A stretch of 64,000 nucleotides of DNA from Frateuria soli. Lineage in GTDB: Bacteria > Pseudomonadota > Gammaproteobacteria > Xanthomonadales > Rhodanobacteraceae. The DNA lies in NCBI RefSeq assembly GCF_021117385.1, contig NZ_CP088252.1:992001-1056000 (forward strand), read 5' to 3'. Shown here one piece after another: positions 14,769 through 23,238 of this stretch. Both the position numbers and the translations under genes were made by a program. Every line of letters begins with the position of its first letter. Position 1 is the first letter of the stretch. The notes under the pieces are model-generated. The model was given only the letters and a program-made list of their open reading frames with translations, was not told the DNA's origin and ran no database searches.

Positions 14769-16697
14769 GTGGACAAGATCATTCTCGACGGCCGCAGCCT
14801 CACCCGCGCCCAGCTGGTCGCCGTCGCGCGCCATGGCGCGTCGGCGGAACTGGACCCCGGACAGCTCGGACGCGTGCAGCACGCGGCCGATTTCCTGGCC
14901 GGCAAGGTCAGCTGCGGCGAGCCGACCTACGGCGTCACCACCGGCTTCGGCAGCAACGCGGACAAGTTGCTGGGCGGGCATCGCCTGCGCGACGAGCTGG
15001 TGATGCAGGACTCGCCCCAGGGCGGCGCGGACCTGATGGAGGAACTGCAGCACAACCTCATCGTCACCCACGCGGTCTGCGTGGGCAAACCGTTCGCGCC
15101 CGAAGTGGTGCGGGCGATGCTGGTGATCCGCATCAACACGTTGATGCGGGGCCATTCCGGTGTCCGGGTGTCGACCCTGCAGGCGCTCACCGCGATGCTC
15201 AACCGCGGCGTGGTGCCGGTCGTGCCGGAAAAGGGCTCGGTCGGCGCCAGCGGCGACCTGGCGCCGCTCTCGCATCTGGCAATCGTGCTGCTGGGCGGTG
15301 GCGAAGCCTTCTTCGAAGGCGAGCGCATGCCGGGCGGCGAGGCACTCAAGCGCGCGGGTCTGGAACCGATCCGGCTGTCGTTCAAGGAAGGCCTGGCGCT
15401 CAACAACGGTACGGCGCAGATGCTGGCCACCGCGGTGCTGGCGCTGGACGAGCTGGAGTACCTGCTGGACGTGGCCGACCTCGCCGCCTCGATGACGCTG
15501 GACGCCTTCGCCGGCCGCAGCGGCGCGCTGCGGCCGGAAGTGCACGCGCTTCGCCCGCACCCGGGACAGGTCGAGACCGCGTCGCACGTATGCCAGTTGC
15601 TGGCCGGTTCCACGCTGATCGACATCCCCTATCACCTGGTGCCGCGCTTCAAGCCGTGGTCGGCCGAGGCGTGGACGCTGCCGGAGGATCAGGCGCTCTC
15701 CTTCGACATCGGCTGGGACTGGGTGCCGGCCAACCAGCGCCACGGTCGCGAGGCCTTCTACGCCCGCTTCCTGCCGTTCAAGGGTGGCAAGAAGCACCAG
15801 CCGCAGGACGCCTACTGCCTGCGCTGCATGCCGCAGGTGCACGGCGCGGTGCGCGACGCCTGGGCGCAGGCCTGCCGCGTGATCGACGTGGAGCTCAATT
15901 CGGTTACCGACAACCCGCTGATCTTCCCGGATGCCGAAGGCGCGCAGTTCATCGAGGAGCAGGTGATCTCGGCCGGCCACTTCCACGGCATGCCGCTGGC
16001 GCTGGCCATGAGCTACGTGAAGGCGGCGATTCCGGTGCTGGCATCGATCTCCGAACGCCGCCTCAACAAGCTGGTCGATCCGGCCACCAACGACGGCCTG
16101 CCGGCCTTCCTCACCGGCAACGAGGACGGCACCGATTCCGGTTTCATGATCGTGCAGTACACCGCCGCGGCGCTGGTCAACGACCTGGCCACCCGCGCGC
16201 ATCCGGCAAGCGTCTACTCGATCCCGACCAGCGCCAATGCCGAGGATCACGTCTCGATGGGCGCCAACGAGGCGCGTCACGTGCTGGAGATGATGGAGGA
16301 CCTGGGCCACGTGCTGGCGCTGGAGCTCTACACCGCCGCGCAGGCGCTCGATTACCGCCGCGAAATGCTCAACGCCGCGCGCCGCCTGGCCGCGCGCGGT
16401 GACTGGCGCGCGCTGGCCGCCAAGATCGGCAACGCCCCGCGCGAGGATCACCCGCAGCATGCCCAGTTCGAGCGGGAGGTCGGCCAGTTGATGGCGGCGC
16501 TCGCGGCCAGCGAGGAGTTCCACGCCGGCAGCGCCGTGCAGGCGGCCCACGGCCTGCTGCGCGAGCGGATCGCCTTCATGCATCGCGATCGAGCCATGGA
16601 CGGCGACATCCGCGCCGTGTGCGCCCTGCAGCAGCAACGCGCGTTCGCCGCCGCGGCCCACCCGTGGCTGGTCGCCGACGTCGTCGACTATCCCTGA
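14769..16697 (+). CDS. hutH: MIO-type aromatic ammonia-lyase, HutH-like, with insertion
   Basis: A 642-residue ammonia-lyase of the HAL/PAL family, predicted to convert histidine to urocanate and ammonia. The MIO cofactor forms from Ala160-Ser161-Gly162 (KGSVGASGDLAPLSH). The active-site Tyr54 lies in EPTYGVTTGFG. The selectivity pair is T100-H101 (NLIVTHAVCVG), closer to the Ser-His of HAL than to the Phe-Leu of PAL or His-Leu of TAL. It is about 130 residues longer than usual HutH, with an extra segment around 285-345 (PRFKPWSAEAWTLPEDQALS) and a longer C-terminus. No hutU, hutI or hutG is adjacent, so the substrate is uncertain. The start is GTG with a weak site. Confidence 0.8.
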   Translation: MDKIILDGRSLTRAQLVAVARHGASAELDPGQLGRVQHAADFLAGKVSCGEPTYGVTTGFGSNADKLLGGHRLRDELVMQDSPQGGADLMEELQHNLIVTHAVCVGKPFAPEVVRAMLVIRINTLMRGHSGVRVSTLQALTAMLNRGVVPVVPEKGSVGASGDLAPLSHLAIVLLGGGEAFFEGERMPGGEALKRAGLEPIRLSFKEGLALNNGTAQMLATAVLALDELEYLLDVADLAASMTLDAFAGRSGALRPEVHALRPHPGQVETASHVCQLLAGSTLIDIPYHLVPRFKPWSAEAWTLPEDQALSFDIGWDWVPANQRHGREAFYARFLPFKGGKKHQPQDAYCLRCMPQVHGAVRDAWAQACRVIDVELNSVTDNPLIFPDAEGAQFIEEQVISAGHFHGMPLALAMSYVKAAIPVLASISERRLNKLVDPATNDGLPAFLTGNEDGTDSGFMIVQYTAAALVNDLATRAHPASVYSIPTSANAEDHVSMGANEARHVLEMMEDLGHVLALELYTAAQALDYRREMLNAARRLAARGDWRALAAKIGNAPREDHPQHAQFEREVGQLMAALAASEEFHAGSAVQAAHGLLRERIAFMHRDRAMDGDIRAVCALQQQRAFAAAAHPWLVADVVDYP

Positions 16698-16711
16698 TTC
16701 CCGGAGTTTCC

Positions 16712-17116
16712 ATGAGCCTCATCCAAGTCCCGGTTTCCTACGGCGAGCTGATCGACAAGATCACCATCCTGGAGATCAAGGCGCGCCGGATCAGCGATCC
16801 GGCCAAGCTTGCCAACGTTCGCAACGAGCTGGACCTGCTCAACGCGACCTGGGCGAACGACGCCGCGTCGCAGACCGACATCACCGGCGAGCGCACGCGG
16901 TTGCTCGCCGTGAACGAAGCGCTGTGGGACATCGAGGACCGCATCCGCCTGAAGGAGAAGGCGCAGGCCTTCGATGGCGAGTTCATCGAGCTGGCGCGTT
17001 CGGTGTACTTCCGCAACGACGAGCGCGCGGCGGTCAAGCGCGAGATCAACCTCAAGCTGGGCTCGCAACTGGTGGAAGAGAAGTCCTACCAGGACTACCG
17101 CCCGTCCGGCGCCTGA
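16712..17116 (+). CDS. DUF6165 family protein
   Basis: A 134-residue protein that I recognise as DUF6165: VPVSYGELIDKITILEIKARRI, a helical middle, and YFRNDERAAVKREINLKLGSQLVEEKSYQDY. It is cytoplasmic with no membrane segment and no known function. ATG 16712 is preceded by CCGGAG. It follows the ammonia-lyase by 14 bp and may be cotranscribed, but the pairing does not suggest a specific job. The 149 bp after it (17117-17265) hold no gene. Confidence 0.75.
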   Translation: MSLIQVPVSYGELIDKITILEIKARRISDPAKLANVRNELDLLNATWANDAASQTDITGERTRLLAVNEALWDIEDRIRLKEKAQAFDGEFIELARSVYFRNDERAAVKREINLKLGSQLVEEKSYQDYRPSGA

Positions 17117-17265
17117 GTCCTCCGACTCCGGCGCCGCGCGCCTGCACCCGGCGCATGCGGTCGCAAGGATCCATTGCGCCGAGCGCACCCCGCAGGGCGG
17201 GAATCGAAGCACCCTGCCCGGACCCGTGCACGCATCCCCTCCGGGAGGGGATGTCACCGGATGCG

Positions 17266-18540
17266 TCAGCCTTCGGCCCAGTGCCGCACCGCCTCGGCGA
17301 AGGCAAGGCAGTCGACGTGGCGGTTGTAGAGCGGGGCGGGGGAAATGCGGATGACATCCGGCTCGCGCCAGTCGCCGATGATGCCGTTGGCCATCAGGTA
17401 CTCGAACAGCGCCCGCCCGCGGGCACGGCCGCCAAGCACGCGGATCGACAATTGCGCGCCGCGGCGTGCGGGATCGGCGGGCGTGACGATATCCAGCACG
17501 TCGGACAACCGTGTGCGGACCAGCCATTCCAGGTAGCCAGTCAGCCTCAGCGATTTTTCGCGCAGCCGCTCCATGCCGGCGCGGCGGAACAGTTCCAGCG
17601 ACACGCGCAGCGGCACCAGCGCGAGGATCGGCGGGTTGGACAACTGCCAGCCATCCGCGCCGGGCGTGGGCACGAATTGCGGCCCCATCTGGAAGCGGGT
17701 GGTCTTGTCGTGGCCCCACCATCCGGCGAAACGCGGTAGCGCAGCCCGCGCGTGGCGCTCGTGCACGAAGGCGCCGCCGACCGCACCCGGGCCCGCATTG
17801 AGGTACTTGTAGCTGCACCAGATGGCGAAATCCGCGTCGCTGTCGTGCAACTGCAACGGCAGGTTGCCGACCGCGTGCGCCAGGTCGAAACCAACCCGGC
17901 AGCCCTGTGCATGCGCCAGCCGCGCAATCGCCTTGAGGTCGAATGCCTGGCCGGTGCGGTACTGCACGCCCGGCAGCATCACCAGCGCGGTGCGCGCGCC
18001 GTGCTCGGCCAGGGCGCGCTCGAAGGCCGCGTCCGAAATCGTGCCGTTCGGTTCGTCAGCCTCCAGTTCGATCAGCGACGTGACCGGATCGTAGCCGTGG
18101 AAGCGGATCTGCGACTCGACCGCATAACGGTCGGTGGGGAAGGCGCCAGCCTCGATCAGGATGGCGTGGCGCTCCGGCGTGGGCCGGTAGAAGCTCACCA
18201 TCATCAGGTGCAGGTTGACGCCCAGCGTGTTCATCGCGACCACTTCGGAGGGCAGTGCCCCGACCACCTGCGCCAGGTCGTCGCGCACGAACTCGTGGTA
18301 GTCCATCCAGGGCAGGCGGCCCTTGAAGTGGCCCTCGACGCCCAGCTCGCCCCAGTAGTCAAGTTCCGTCGCGATCGCCTCGCGCACCGCGCGCGGCTGC
18401 AGGCCGAGCGAATTGCCGCAGAAGTAGTTCGAATCGCGGCCTTCGTGCGGAGGGACCAGGAATTCGTCGCGGAACGAGCGCAGCGGATCGGCTTCGTCGG
18501 CGGCGGCGGCCCACGCGGCGGAGGCCTGGTAATCGGTCAT
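17266..18540 (-). CDS. kynU: Kynureninase
   Basis: A 424-residue PLP enzyme cleaving kynurenine to anthranilate and alanine (or 3-hydroxykynurenine to 3-hydroxyanthranilate). Family landmarks are YFCGNSLGLQPRAVREAI, GFDLAHAVGNLPLQLHDSDADFAIW, and the PLP-binding Lys245 in WCSYKYLNAGPGAVGG. The C-terminal part has GIIGDWREPDVIRISPAPLYN. Length matches KynU. It is the last gene of a minus-strand operon with ACMSD, 10 bp after the preceding gene. Confidence 0.95.
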   Translation of the reverse strand: MTDYQASAAWAAAADEADPLRSFRDEFLVPPHEGRDSNYFCGNSLGLQPRAVREAIATELDYWGELGVEGHFKGRLPWMDYHEFVRDDLAQVVGALPSEVVAMNTLGVNLHLMMVSFYRPTPERHAILIEAGAFPTDRYAVESQIRFHGYDPVTSLIELEADEPNGTISDAAFERALAEHGARTALVMLPGVQYRTGQAFDLKAIARLAHAQGCRVGFDLAHAVGNLPLQLHDSDADFAIWCSYKYLNAGPGAVGGAFVHERHARAALPRFAGWWGHDKTTRFQMGPQFVPTPGADGWQLSNPPILALVPLRVSLELFRRAGMERLREKSLRLTGYLEWLVRTRLSDVLDIVTPADPARRGAQLSIRVLGGRARGRALFEYLMANGIIGDWREPDVIRISPAPLYNRHVDCLAFAEAVRHWAEG

Positions 18541-18550
18541 TCGCCGGACC

Positions 18551-19063
18551 TCATCGAGCCAGATCGGCGGCGACCGCGTCGCAGCCCTTGTCGAACGCCG
18601 CCGTCCACGCGGCGCCTGCCTCGCTGCGCGCCGGCCGCGCGCAGCGCAGACGGACCGCATGGTTGTTCTTGAACCAGTAGCGTTCGTCGTAGTGGTAGGC
18701 CGTACCGTGGTCCTGCGCGGCATAGGCGTGGCTGTTGGGGCCCTCCGGCGTGCCGATCGCCCGGTAACCGTCCAGCGCCTTGGCCTTGCGCGTGGCGTTG
18801 TCCACGTACCGCGCGAAGGCGGCCAGGTCGCCGACCGGCTCCACTTCCACCGTGACCGAGGCCAGGTTGTCGCGGGCGGTGGGCGAGGGATCGGGCACCT
18901 GGAACACGCGCATTTCCGGCAGGCCCTGGGTTTCCATGATGGTGACCCAGTTGTCCGGCGTGCTGAAGGCGACCTCGCCGCCGGCCATGCGGACATCGGT
19001 GGCACAGGCGGTGCCGGCCAGCAGCAGGGCGCCGGTCAGGAAGAAGCTGCGCAAAAGGGTCAT
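18551..19063 (-). CDS. Exported protein of unknown function in kynurenine operon
   Basis: A 170-residue protein with an N-terminal signal peptide (MTLLRSFFLTGALLLAGTAC, probable cleavage after ACA). The mature part has a beta-rich pattern (EVAFSTPDNWVTIMETQG, NLASVTVEVEPVGDLAAFARYV) and a Cys pair near the C-terminus. It overlaps the ACMSD stop by 4 bp (TCAT junction), so it is translated with that operon, although an exported protein has no obvious role in a cytoplasmic catabolic pathway. The family is not recognised. Confidence 0.75.
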   Translation of the reverse strand: MTLLRSFFLTGALLLAGTACATDVRMAGGEVAFSTPDNWVTIMETQGLPEMRVFQVPDPSPTARDNLASVTVEVEPVGDLAAFARYVDNATRKAKALDGYRAIGTPEGPNSHAYAAQDHGTAYHYDERYWFKNNHAVRLRCARPARSEAGAAWTAAFDKGCDAVAADLAR

Positions 19064-20094
19064 GAACGCTCCGAATGAGGTGCCTGATTGACGAATCGCT
19101 GCAAGGGCAGGCCCAGCCATTCCAGTGCGGTGCCGTGGAACAAGCGGGCACGGTCCGCTTCACCGAGCCCCAGCTCCTCGATGCCGCTGCCGGGCTCCTG
19201 TTCGCCCAGCGGGAAAGGATAATCGGTGCCCAGCATCACGCGATCGACGCCGGTCACATCCAGGAGATAACGCAGCGCCCGCTCGTCATGCACGCAGGAG
19301 TCGAAATACAGGCGTTTGAGGTATTCGCGCGGGTTGCGCGGATTGTCGGTGGCGACCAGGTCCGGCCGCATGCGGAAGCCGTGCTCGATGCGCCCGATCG
19401 ACCAGGGAAAGCTGCCGCCGCCGTGAGCCAGCATGATGCGCAGCTTCGGCAGCCGCTCCAGCACTCCGCCGAAGGCCAGGCAGCAGCCGGCGCGCGATTG
19501 CTCGGCCGGCATGCCGACCAGCCAGGGCATCCAGTACTTGGGCATGGTCTCGGTACCCATCATGTCCCACGGATGCACCAGGATCGCCGCGCCCATGTCC
19601 GCCGCGGCCTCGAAGAAGGGGAACAGCTCCGGCGCGTCCAGGTTCCAGTCGTTGCAGTGCGAGCCGATCTGCACGCCCTGCAGGCCCAGCTCGTCGATGC
19701 AGCGCTCCAGTTCGCGGATGGCCAGTTCCGGCGCCTGCAACGGTACGGTGCCTATGCCGGCGTAGTGGCGCGGGAAGTCGTGGCACATCCGCGCCATGTG
19801 GTCGTTCAGGTGGCGATGCAGTTCCAGCGCCTGGTAGCCCGGCGCCCAGTAGGAGAACAGCACCGGTACGGTCGAGATCACCTGCACGTCGACGCCGAAG
19901 CGGGCGTAGTCGTCGATGCGGGTCTGCGGATCGAATGCCGAATCCCACACTTCGCGGAAGAACTTGCCGTCCTTGTAGATGCGGTGGCGGCCGTCGGTGT
20001 GCGTCATCACCGGGAAGCGGTCGTTGCCGTATTTGGCGGCCAGGTTGGGCCAGTCGCGGGGCAGGATGTGCGCGTGGGTGTCGATCTTGAGCAT
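19060..20094 (-). CDS. 2-amino-3-carboxymuconate-6-semialdehyde decarboxylase
   Basis: A 344-residue amidohydrolase-superfamily decarboxylase (ACMSD) that diverts the tryptophan/kynurenine pathway from quinolinate towards complete oxidation. Zinc ligands are visible: H7 and H9 (IDTHAHILP), H174 (ILVHPWDMMG), H224 (MLAHGGGSFPW) acting in catalysis, and D291 (LGTDYPFP). Length agrees with bacterial ACMSD. It is first in the minus-strand operon followed by the exported protein and kynU. The other pathway genes (KMO, HAAO) are not in the window. Confidence 0.92.
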   Translation of the reverse strand: MLKIDTHAHILPRDWPNLAAKYGNDRFPVMTHTDGRHRIYKDGKFFREVWDSAFDPQTRIDDYARFGVDVQVISTVPVLFSYWAPGYQALELHRHLNDHMARMCHDFPRHYAGIGTVPLQAPELAIRELERCIDELGLQGVQIGSHCNDWNLDAPELFPFFEAAADMGAAILVHPWDMMGTETMPKYWMPWLVGMPAEQSRAGCCLAFGGVLERLPKLRIMLAHGGGSFPWSIGRIEHGFRMRPDLVATDNPRNPREYLKRLYFDSCVHDERALRYLLDVTGVDRVMLGTDYPFPLGEQEPGSGIEELGLGEADRARLFHGTALEWLGLPLQRFVNQAPHSERS

Positions 20095-20266
20095 GCGGGC
20101 GAGTCTAGCAGGCGGTCACGGAGGCCCATGTAGTGCGCAAACCCGGGCCGCTTCCCGTCGTTGCCGGGGCTTTGGCCTATACTTTTCCGGGCGGCCGCGC
20201 TTGGCCGCGATCCGGGGACGCGAGTCGTCGTCCCGGTTACCGGGGCGGGAAGGGACCACCAGATCC

Positions 20267-20827
20267 GTGAATACCAGTGTCGACGTGACGCGACTGCTGC
20301 ATTCGGCGCAGGCGGGCGATACCGCCGCGCTGGAGGAAGCGCTGCGCCAGATGTACGCGGCGCTGCACCGGCTGGCCGGCGCGCAACTGCGGCGCAACAC
20401 CAGCGAGCGCACCTTGAGCGCCACTGCGCTGGTCAACGAAGCCTATCTGAAGGTGTTCGGCGGCAACTGCCCGCCGAAATGGGAAAGCCGCGGTCATTTG
20501 CTTGGCGTCGCGGCGCGGGCCATGCGCGAGGTGCTCGTCGATTCGGCCCGGCGCCGCCAGGCGGCCAAGCGTCCGCAGGATTGCGACCGGATCGAACTGT
20601 CCGAAATCTCCGGCTCGCTGATGCCGGACGTCGATTATGTCGGTCTGCTGGATGCCCTGGACGCGCTCGAGCAGATCGACCCGCGCCAGGCCAGCATCGT
20701 CTCGATGCGATTCTTCGTCGGCCTGAGCGCCGAGCAGATCGCGGCCGCCCTCGGGATCTCGGCCACCACCGTGCAACGCGAGTGGCGCCTGGCCCGCGCC
20801 TGGTTGCAGCGCGAGCTGCAGGCCTGA
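20267..20827 (+). CDS. ECF sigma factor of the T6SS locus
   Basis: A 186-residue ECF sigma factor of the type associated with Ser/Thr kinases (TIGR02999-like, ECF43-like). Region 2 has MYAALHRLAGAQLRRN and ALVNEAYLKVFGG, with ESRGHLLGVAARAMREVLVDSARRRQAAK; region 4 has IDPRQASIVSMRFFVGLSAEQIAAALGISATTVQREWRLARAWL. Where most ECF factors have acidic residues before the LVQE motif, this one has T49, S51 and T53. In characterised relatives in Xanthomonas and Vibrio, phosphorylation at this region by a cognate kinase activates the factor and T6SS genes. GTG 20267 is chosen because it begins the domain and AGGGA lies upstream. Confidence 0.88.
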   Translation: MNTSVDVTRLLHSAQAGDTAALEEALRQMYAALHRLAGAQLRRNTSERTLSATALVNEAYLKVFGGNCPPKWESRGHLLGVAARAMREVLVDSARRRQAAKRPQDCDRIELSEISGSLMPDVDYVGLLDALDALEQIDPRQASIVSMRFFVGLSAEQIAAALGISATTVQREWRLARAWLQRELQA

Positions 20828-20911
20828 GTTTCCGGGTTTGACCCGGGCAAAACCTGCGTCTTCATTTCGTGAACGCTAGCTGAACGCGCTGTTCATCTGT
20901 GTGGTCGATCC

Positions 20912-20934
20912 GTGAAGAGGCCCACGCACTAGAA
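20912..20934 (+). promoter_or_regulatory. Candidate T6SS promoter element upstream of tssB
   Basis: GTGAA (20912-20916) followed after 7 bp by ACGCACTAGAA (20924-20934). The same GTGAA and 11-mer recur upstream of tssK (39231-39250). The 300-bp gap 20828-21127 between the sigma gene and tssB contains no gene. Besides this motif it has a small CCGGGT/ACCCGG hairpin at 20832-20846 and a strong AGGAGA ribosome-binding site for tssB. Whether the ECF factor uses the motif is untested. Confidence 0.35.
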
Positions 20935-21127
20935 CAGTGGGAAGGCGTTCAGCCCGCCCTTTGCCACGCCAGTCGAACCGAGCCCCGAGCGGAAACGATC
21001 CCCGCGGCGTCCGTGTCGGCCGATGCGCTTGCAGGGAGGTGCGCACGCCTGCGCCGCGTATGCGCGGACGTGCCCTCAAGGCGTCGCGTTCCAACCGGAA
21101 GACCTCAAGTCCCAGGAGACAGCCGCA

Positions 21128-21634
21128 ATGGCCAAGCAAAGCAGTCAGAAGTTCATCGCGCGCAACCGCGCGCCGCGGGTGCAGATCGAATACGACGTCG
21201 AGGTCTACGGCGCGCAGAAAAAGGTGCAGGTGCCGTTCGTGATGGGCGTGATGTCCGACCTGTCCGGAGCCAACAACGCGGAGCTTCCGCCGATCGAGGA
21301 GCGCAAGGCGCTGGAGATCGACGTCGACAACTTCGACAACCGCCTGCAGTCGATGAAGCCGCGGGTCTCGTTCGCGGTGCCCAACACGCTCACCGGCGAG
21401 GGCAACCTGAGTGTGGACATCACTTTCGAGAGCATGGACGACTTCTCGCCCGCCGCCGTGGCGCGCAAGGTCGCCCCGGTCGCCAAGCTGCTCGAGGCGC
21501 GCACCCAACTGGCGAACCTCAATACCTACATGGACGGCAAGGCGGGCGCCGAGAAGCTGATCGCCCAGGCGATCAACGACCCGGCCCTGCTGCAGTCGCT
21601 GGTTTCGGCCGCCAAGCCTTCCGACGCGGAGTAA
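21128..21634 (+). CDS. tssB: T6SS contractile sheath small subunit
   Basis: TssB (VipA) of 168 residues, which with TssC forms the contractile sheath around the Hcp tube. Family motifs are QKFIARNRAPRVQIEYDVE, VPFVMGVMSDLSG and RKALEIDVDNFDNRLQSMKPR, with a C-terminal SLDGK-like LNTYMDGKAGAEKLI segment. ATG 21128 has AGGAGA upstream; the frame is open further but without a comparable site. It is the first gene of the T6SS structural operon. Confidence 0.97.
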   Translation: MAKQSSQKFIARNRAPRVQIEYDVEVYGAQKKVQVPFVMGVMSDLSGANNAELPPIEERKALEIDVDNFDNRLQSMKPRVSFAVPNTLTGEGNLSVDITFESMDDFSPAAVARKVAPVAKLLEARTQLANLNTYMDGKAGAEKLIAQAINDPALLQSLVSAAKPSDAE

Positions 21635-21640
21635 GCACAC

Positions 21641-23131
21641 ATGTCCACCGAAACCGTTGCCGAACGCGGCCAAGCCACCGGAACCCTCGAAGCCGGCGAT
21701 TTCGCCGCCCTGCTGAGCCGCGAATTCAAGCCCAAAAGCGACCGCGCCAAGGACGAAGTCGAATCGGCCGTCCGCACGCTGGCCGAGCAGGTGCTGAGCA
21801 AGTCGGACATCGTGTCCGAAGACGTCGCCCAGACGATCAACGCCTACATCGCCGAGATCGACCGCAAGCTCAGCGAGCAGGTCAACCAGATCATGCACCA
21901 CGCCGATTTCCAGAAGCTGGAGAGCGCCTGGCGCGGCCTGCACTACCTGGTCAACAACACCGAGACGGACCAGCAGCTGAAGATCCGCGTCATGAACATC
22001 TCCAAGAAGGAGTTGGGCAAGACGCTCAAGCGCTACAAGGGCACGGCCTGGGACCAGAGCCCGATCTTCAAGAAGATGTACGAGGAGGAGTACGGCCAGC
22101 TCGGCGGCGAGCCTTACGGCTGCCTGGTCGGCGACTACTACTTCGACCATAGCCCGCAGGACGTCGAGCTGCTGGGTGGCATCGCGCAGGTGGCCGCCGC
22201 CGCCCACGCGCCGTTCCTGGCCGCCGCCAACTCCTCCCTGATGGGCATGGAGAGCTGGAACGAACTGTCCAACCCGCGCGACCTGTCCAAGATCTTCTCC
22301 ACGCCCGACTACGCCGCCTGGCGTTCGCTGCGCGAGTCGGACGACGCCAAGTACCTGGGCCTGGCGATGCCGCGCACGCTCTCGCGCCTGCCCTACGGCG
22401 CCGCCACCAACCCGGTGGAGGAGTTCGACTTCGAGGAAGACACCGCCGGTGCCGATTCCTCCAAGTACACCTGGCAGAACGCCGCCTACGCCATGGCGGT
22501 GAACATCAACCGTTCGTTCAAGACCTACGGCTGGTGCTCGCGCATCCGTGGCATCGAGTCCGGCGGCGCGGTGGAAGGCCTTCCGGTACACGCCTTCCCG
22601 AGCGACGACGGTGGCGTGGACATGAAATGCCCGACCGAAATCGCCATCACCGACCGCCGGTCGGCGGAACTGGACAAGATGGGGCTGATGCCGCTGGTGC
22701 ATCGCAAGAACTCGGACATGGCCGCCTTCATCAGCGCCCAGTCGCTGGCCAAGCCCGAGGAGTACGACGACCCGGACGCCACCGCCAACGCCGCACTGGC
22801 GGCGCGCCTGCCGTACATGTTCGCCTGCTGCCGCTTCGCGCATTACCTCAAGTGCATCGTGCGCGACAAGATCGGTTCGTTCAGCAGCCGCGAGCAGATC
22901 GAAAAGTGGCTGACCAACTGGATCCTCAACTACGTCGATGGTGACCCGGCCAACTCCAGCGAGGAGTACAAGGCCAGCCACCCGCTGGCTTCGGCCGAGG
23001 TGGTGGTCGAGGAGGTCGAGGGCGCGCCGGGCTACTACAGCTCGAAGTTCTTCCTCAAGCCCCACTACCAGCTCGAGGGACTGACGGTGTCCCTGCGCCT
23101 GGTATCGCGTTTGCCATCCGAGAAGGCCTGA
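21641..23131 (+). CDS. tssC: T6SS contractile sheath large subunit
   Basis: TssC (VipB), 496 residues, in the typical 490-500 range. Recognisable stretches include KLESAWRGLHYLVNNTETD, PYGCLVGDYYFDH, GIAQVAAAAHAPFLAAANSSL, RLPYGAATNPVEEFDFEED and the C-terminal KLTVSLRLVSRLP-like end (LEGLTVSLRLVSRLP). It starts 6 bp after tssB. Nothing is missing or truncated. Confidence 0.97.
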   Translation: MSTETVAERGQATGTLEAGDFAALLSREFKPKSDRAKDEVESAVRTLAEQVLSKSDIVSEDVAQTINAYIAEIDRKLSEQVNQIMHHADFQKLESAWRGLHYLVNNTETDQQLKIRVMNISKKELGKTLKRYKGTAWDQSPIFKKMYEEEYGQLGGEPYGCLVGDYYFDHSPQDVELLGGIAQVAAAAHAPFLAAANSSLMGMESWNELSNPRDLSKIFSTPDYAAWRSLRESDDAKYLGLAMPRTLSRLPYGAATNPVEEFDFEEDTAGADSSKYTWQNAAYAMAVNINRSFKTYGWCSRIRGIESGGAVEGLPVHAFPSDDGGVDMKCPTEIAITDRRSAELDKMGLMPLVHRKNSDMAAFISAQSLAKPEEYDDPDATANAALAARLPYMFACCRFAHYLKCIVRDKIGSFSSREQIEKWLTNWILNYVDGDPANSSEEYKASHPLASAEVVVEEVEGAPGYYSSKFFLKPHYQLEGLTVSLRLVSRLPSEKA

Positions 23132-23167
23132 GGCCCAAAGCCTCGGGCGCCCGGTCGGCGGCCTTGG

Positions 23168-23190
23168 GAGCGCGGCAGGTCGCCGCGCTC
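23168..23190 (+). other. Intergenic hairpin between tssC and hcp
   Basis: GAGCGCGGC (23168-23176) and GCCGCGCTC (23182-23190) form a 9-bp stem with a 5-base loop and no T-run. It lies 49 bp before hcp and could protect or process the mRNA so that Hcp is made in excess. Confidence 0.5.
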
Positions 23191-23238
23191 CGTAAAGCAC
23201 CATCCCGTTCCATCAAGTCACCTTAAGGAGTCTGTTTC

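Noticed and set aside
20161-20183. A sigma-70 promoter (TTGCCG / TATACT) before the ECF gene
   Set aside because: The spacing between the two boxes is only 11 bp, too short for a standard promoter; the resemblance is probably fortuitous.
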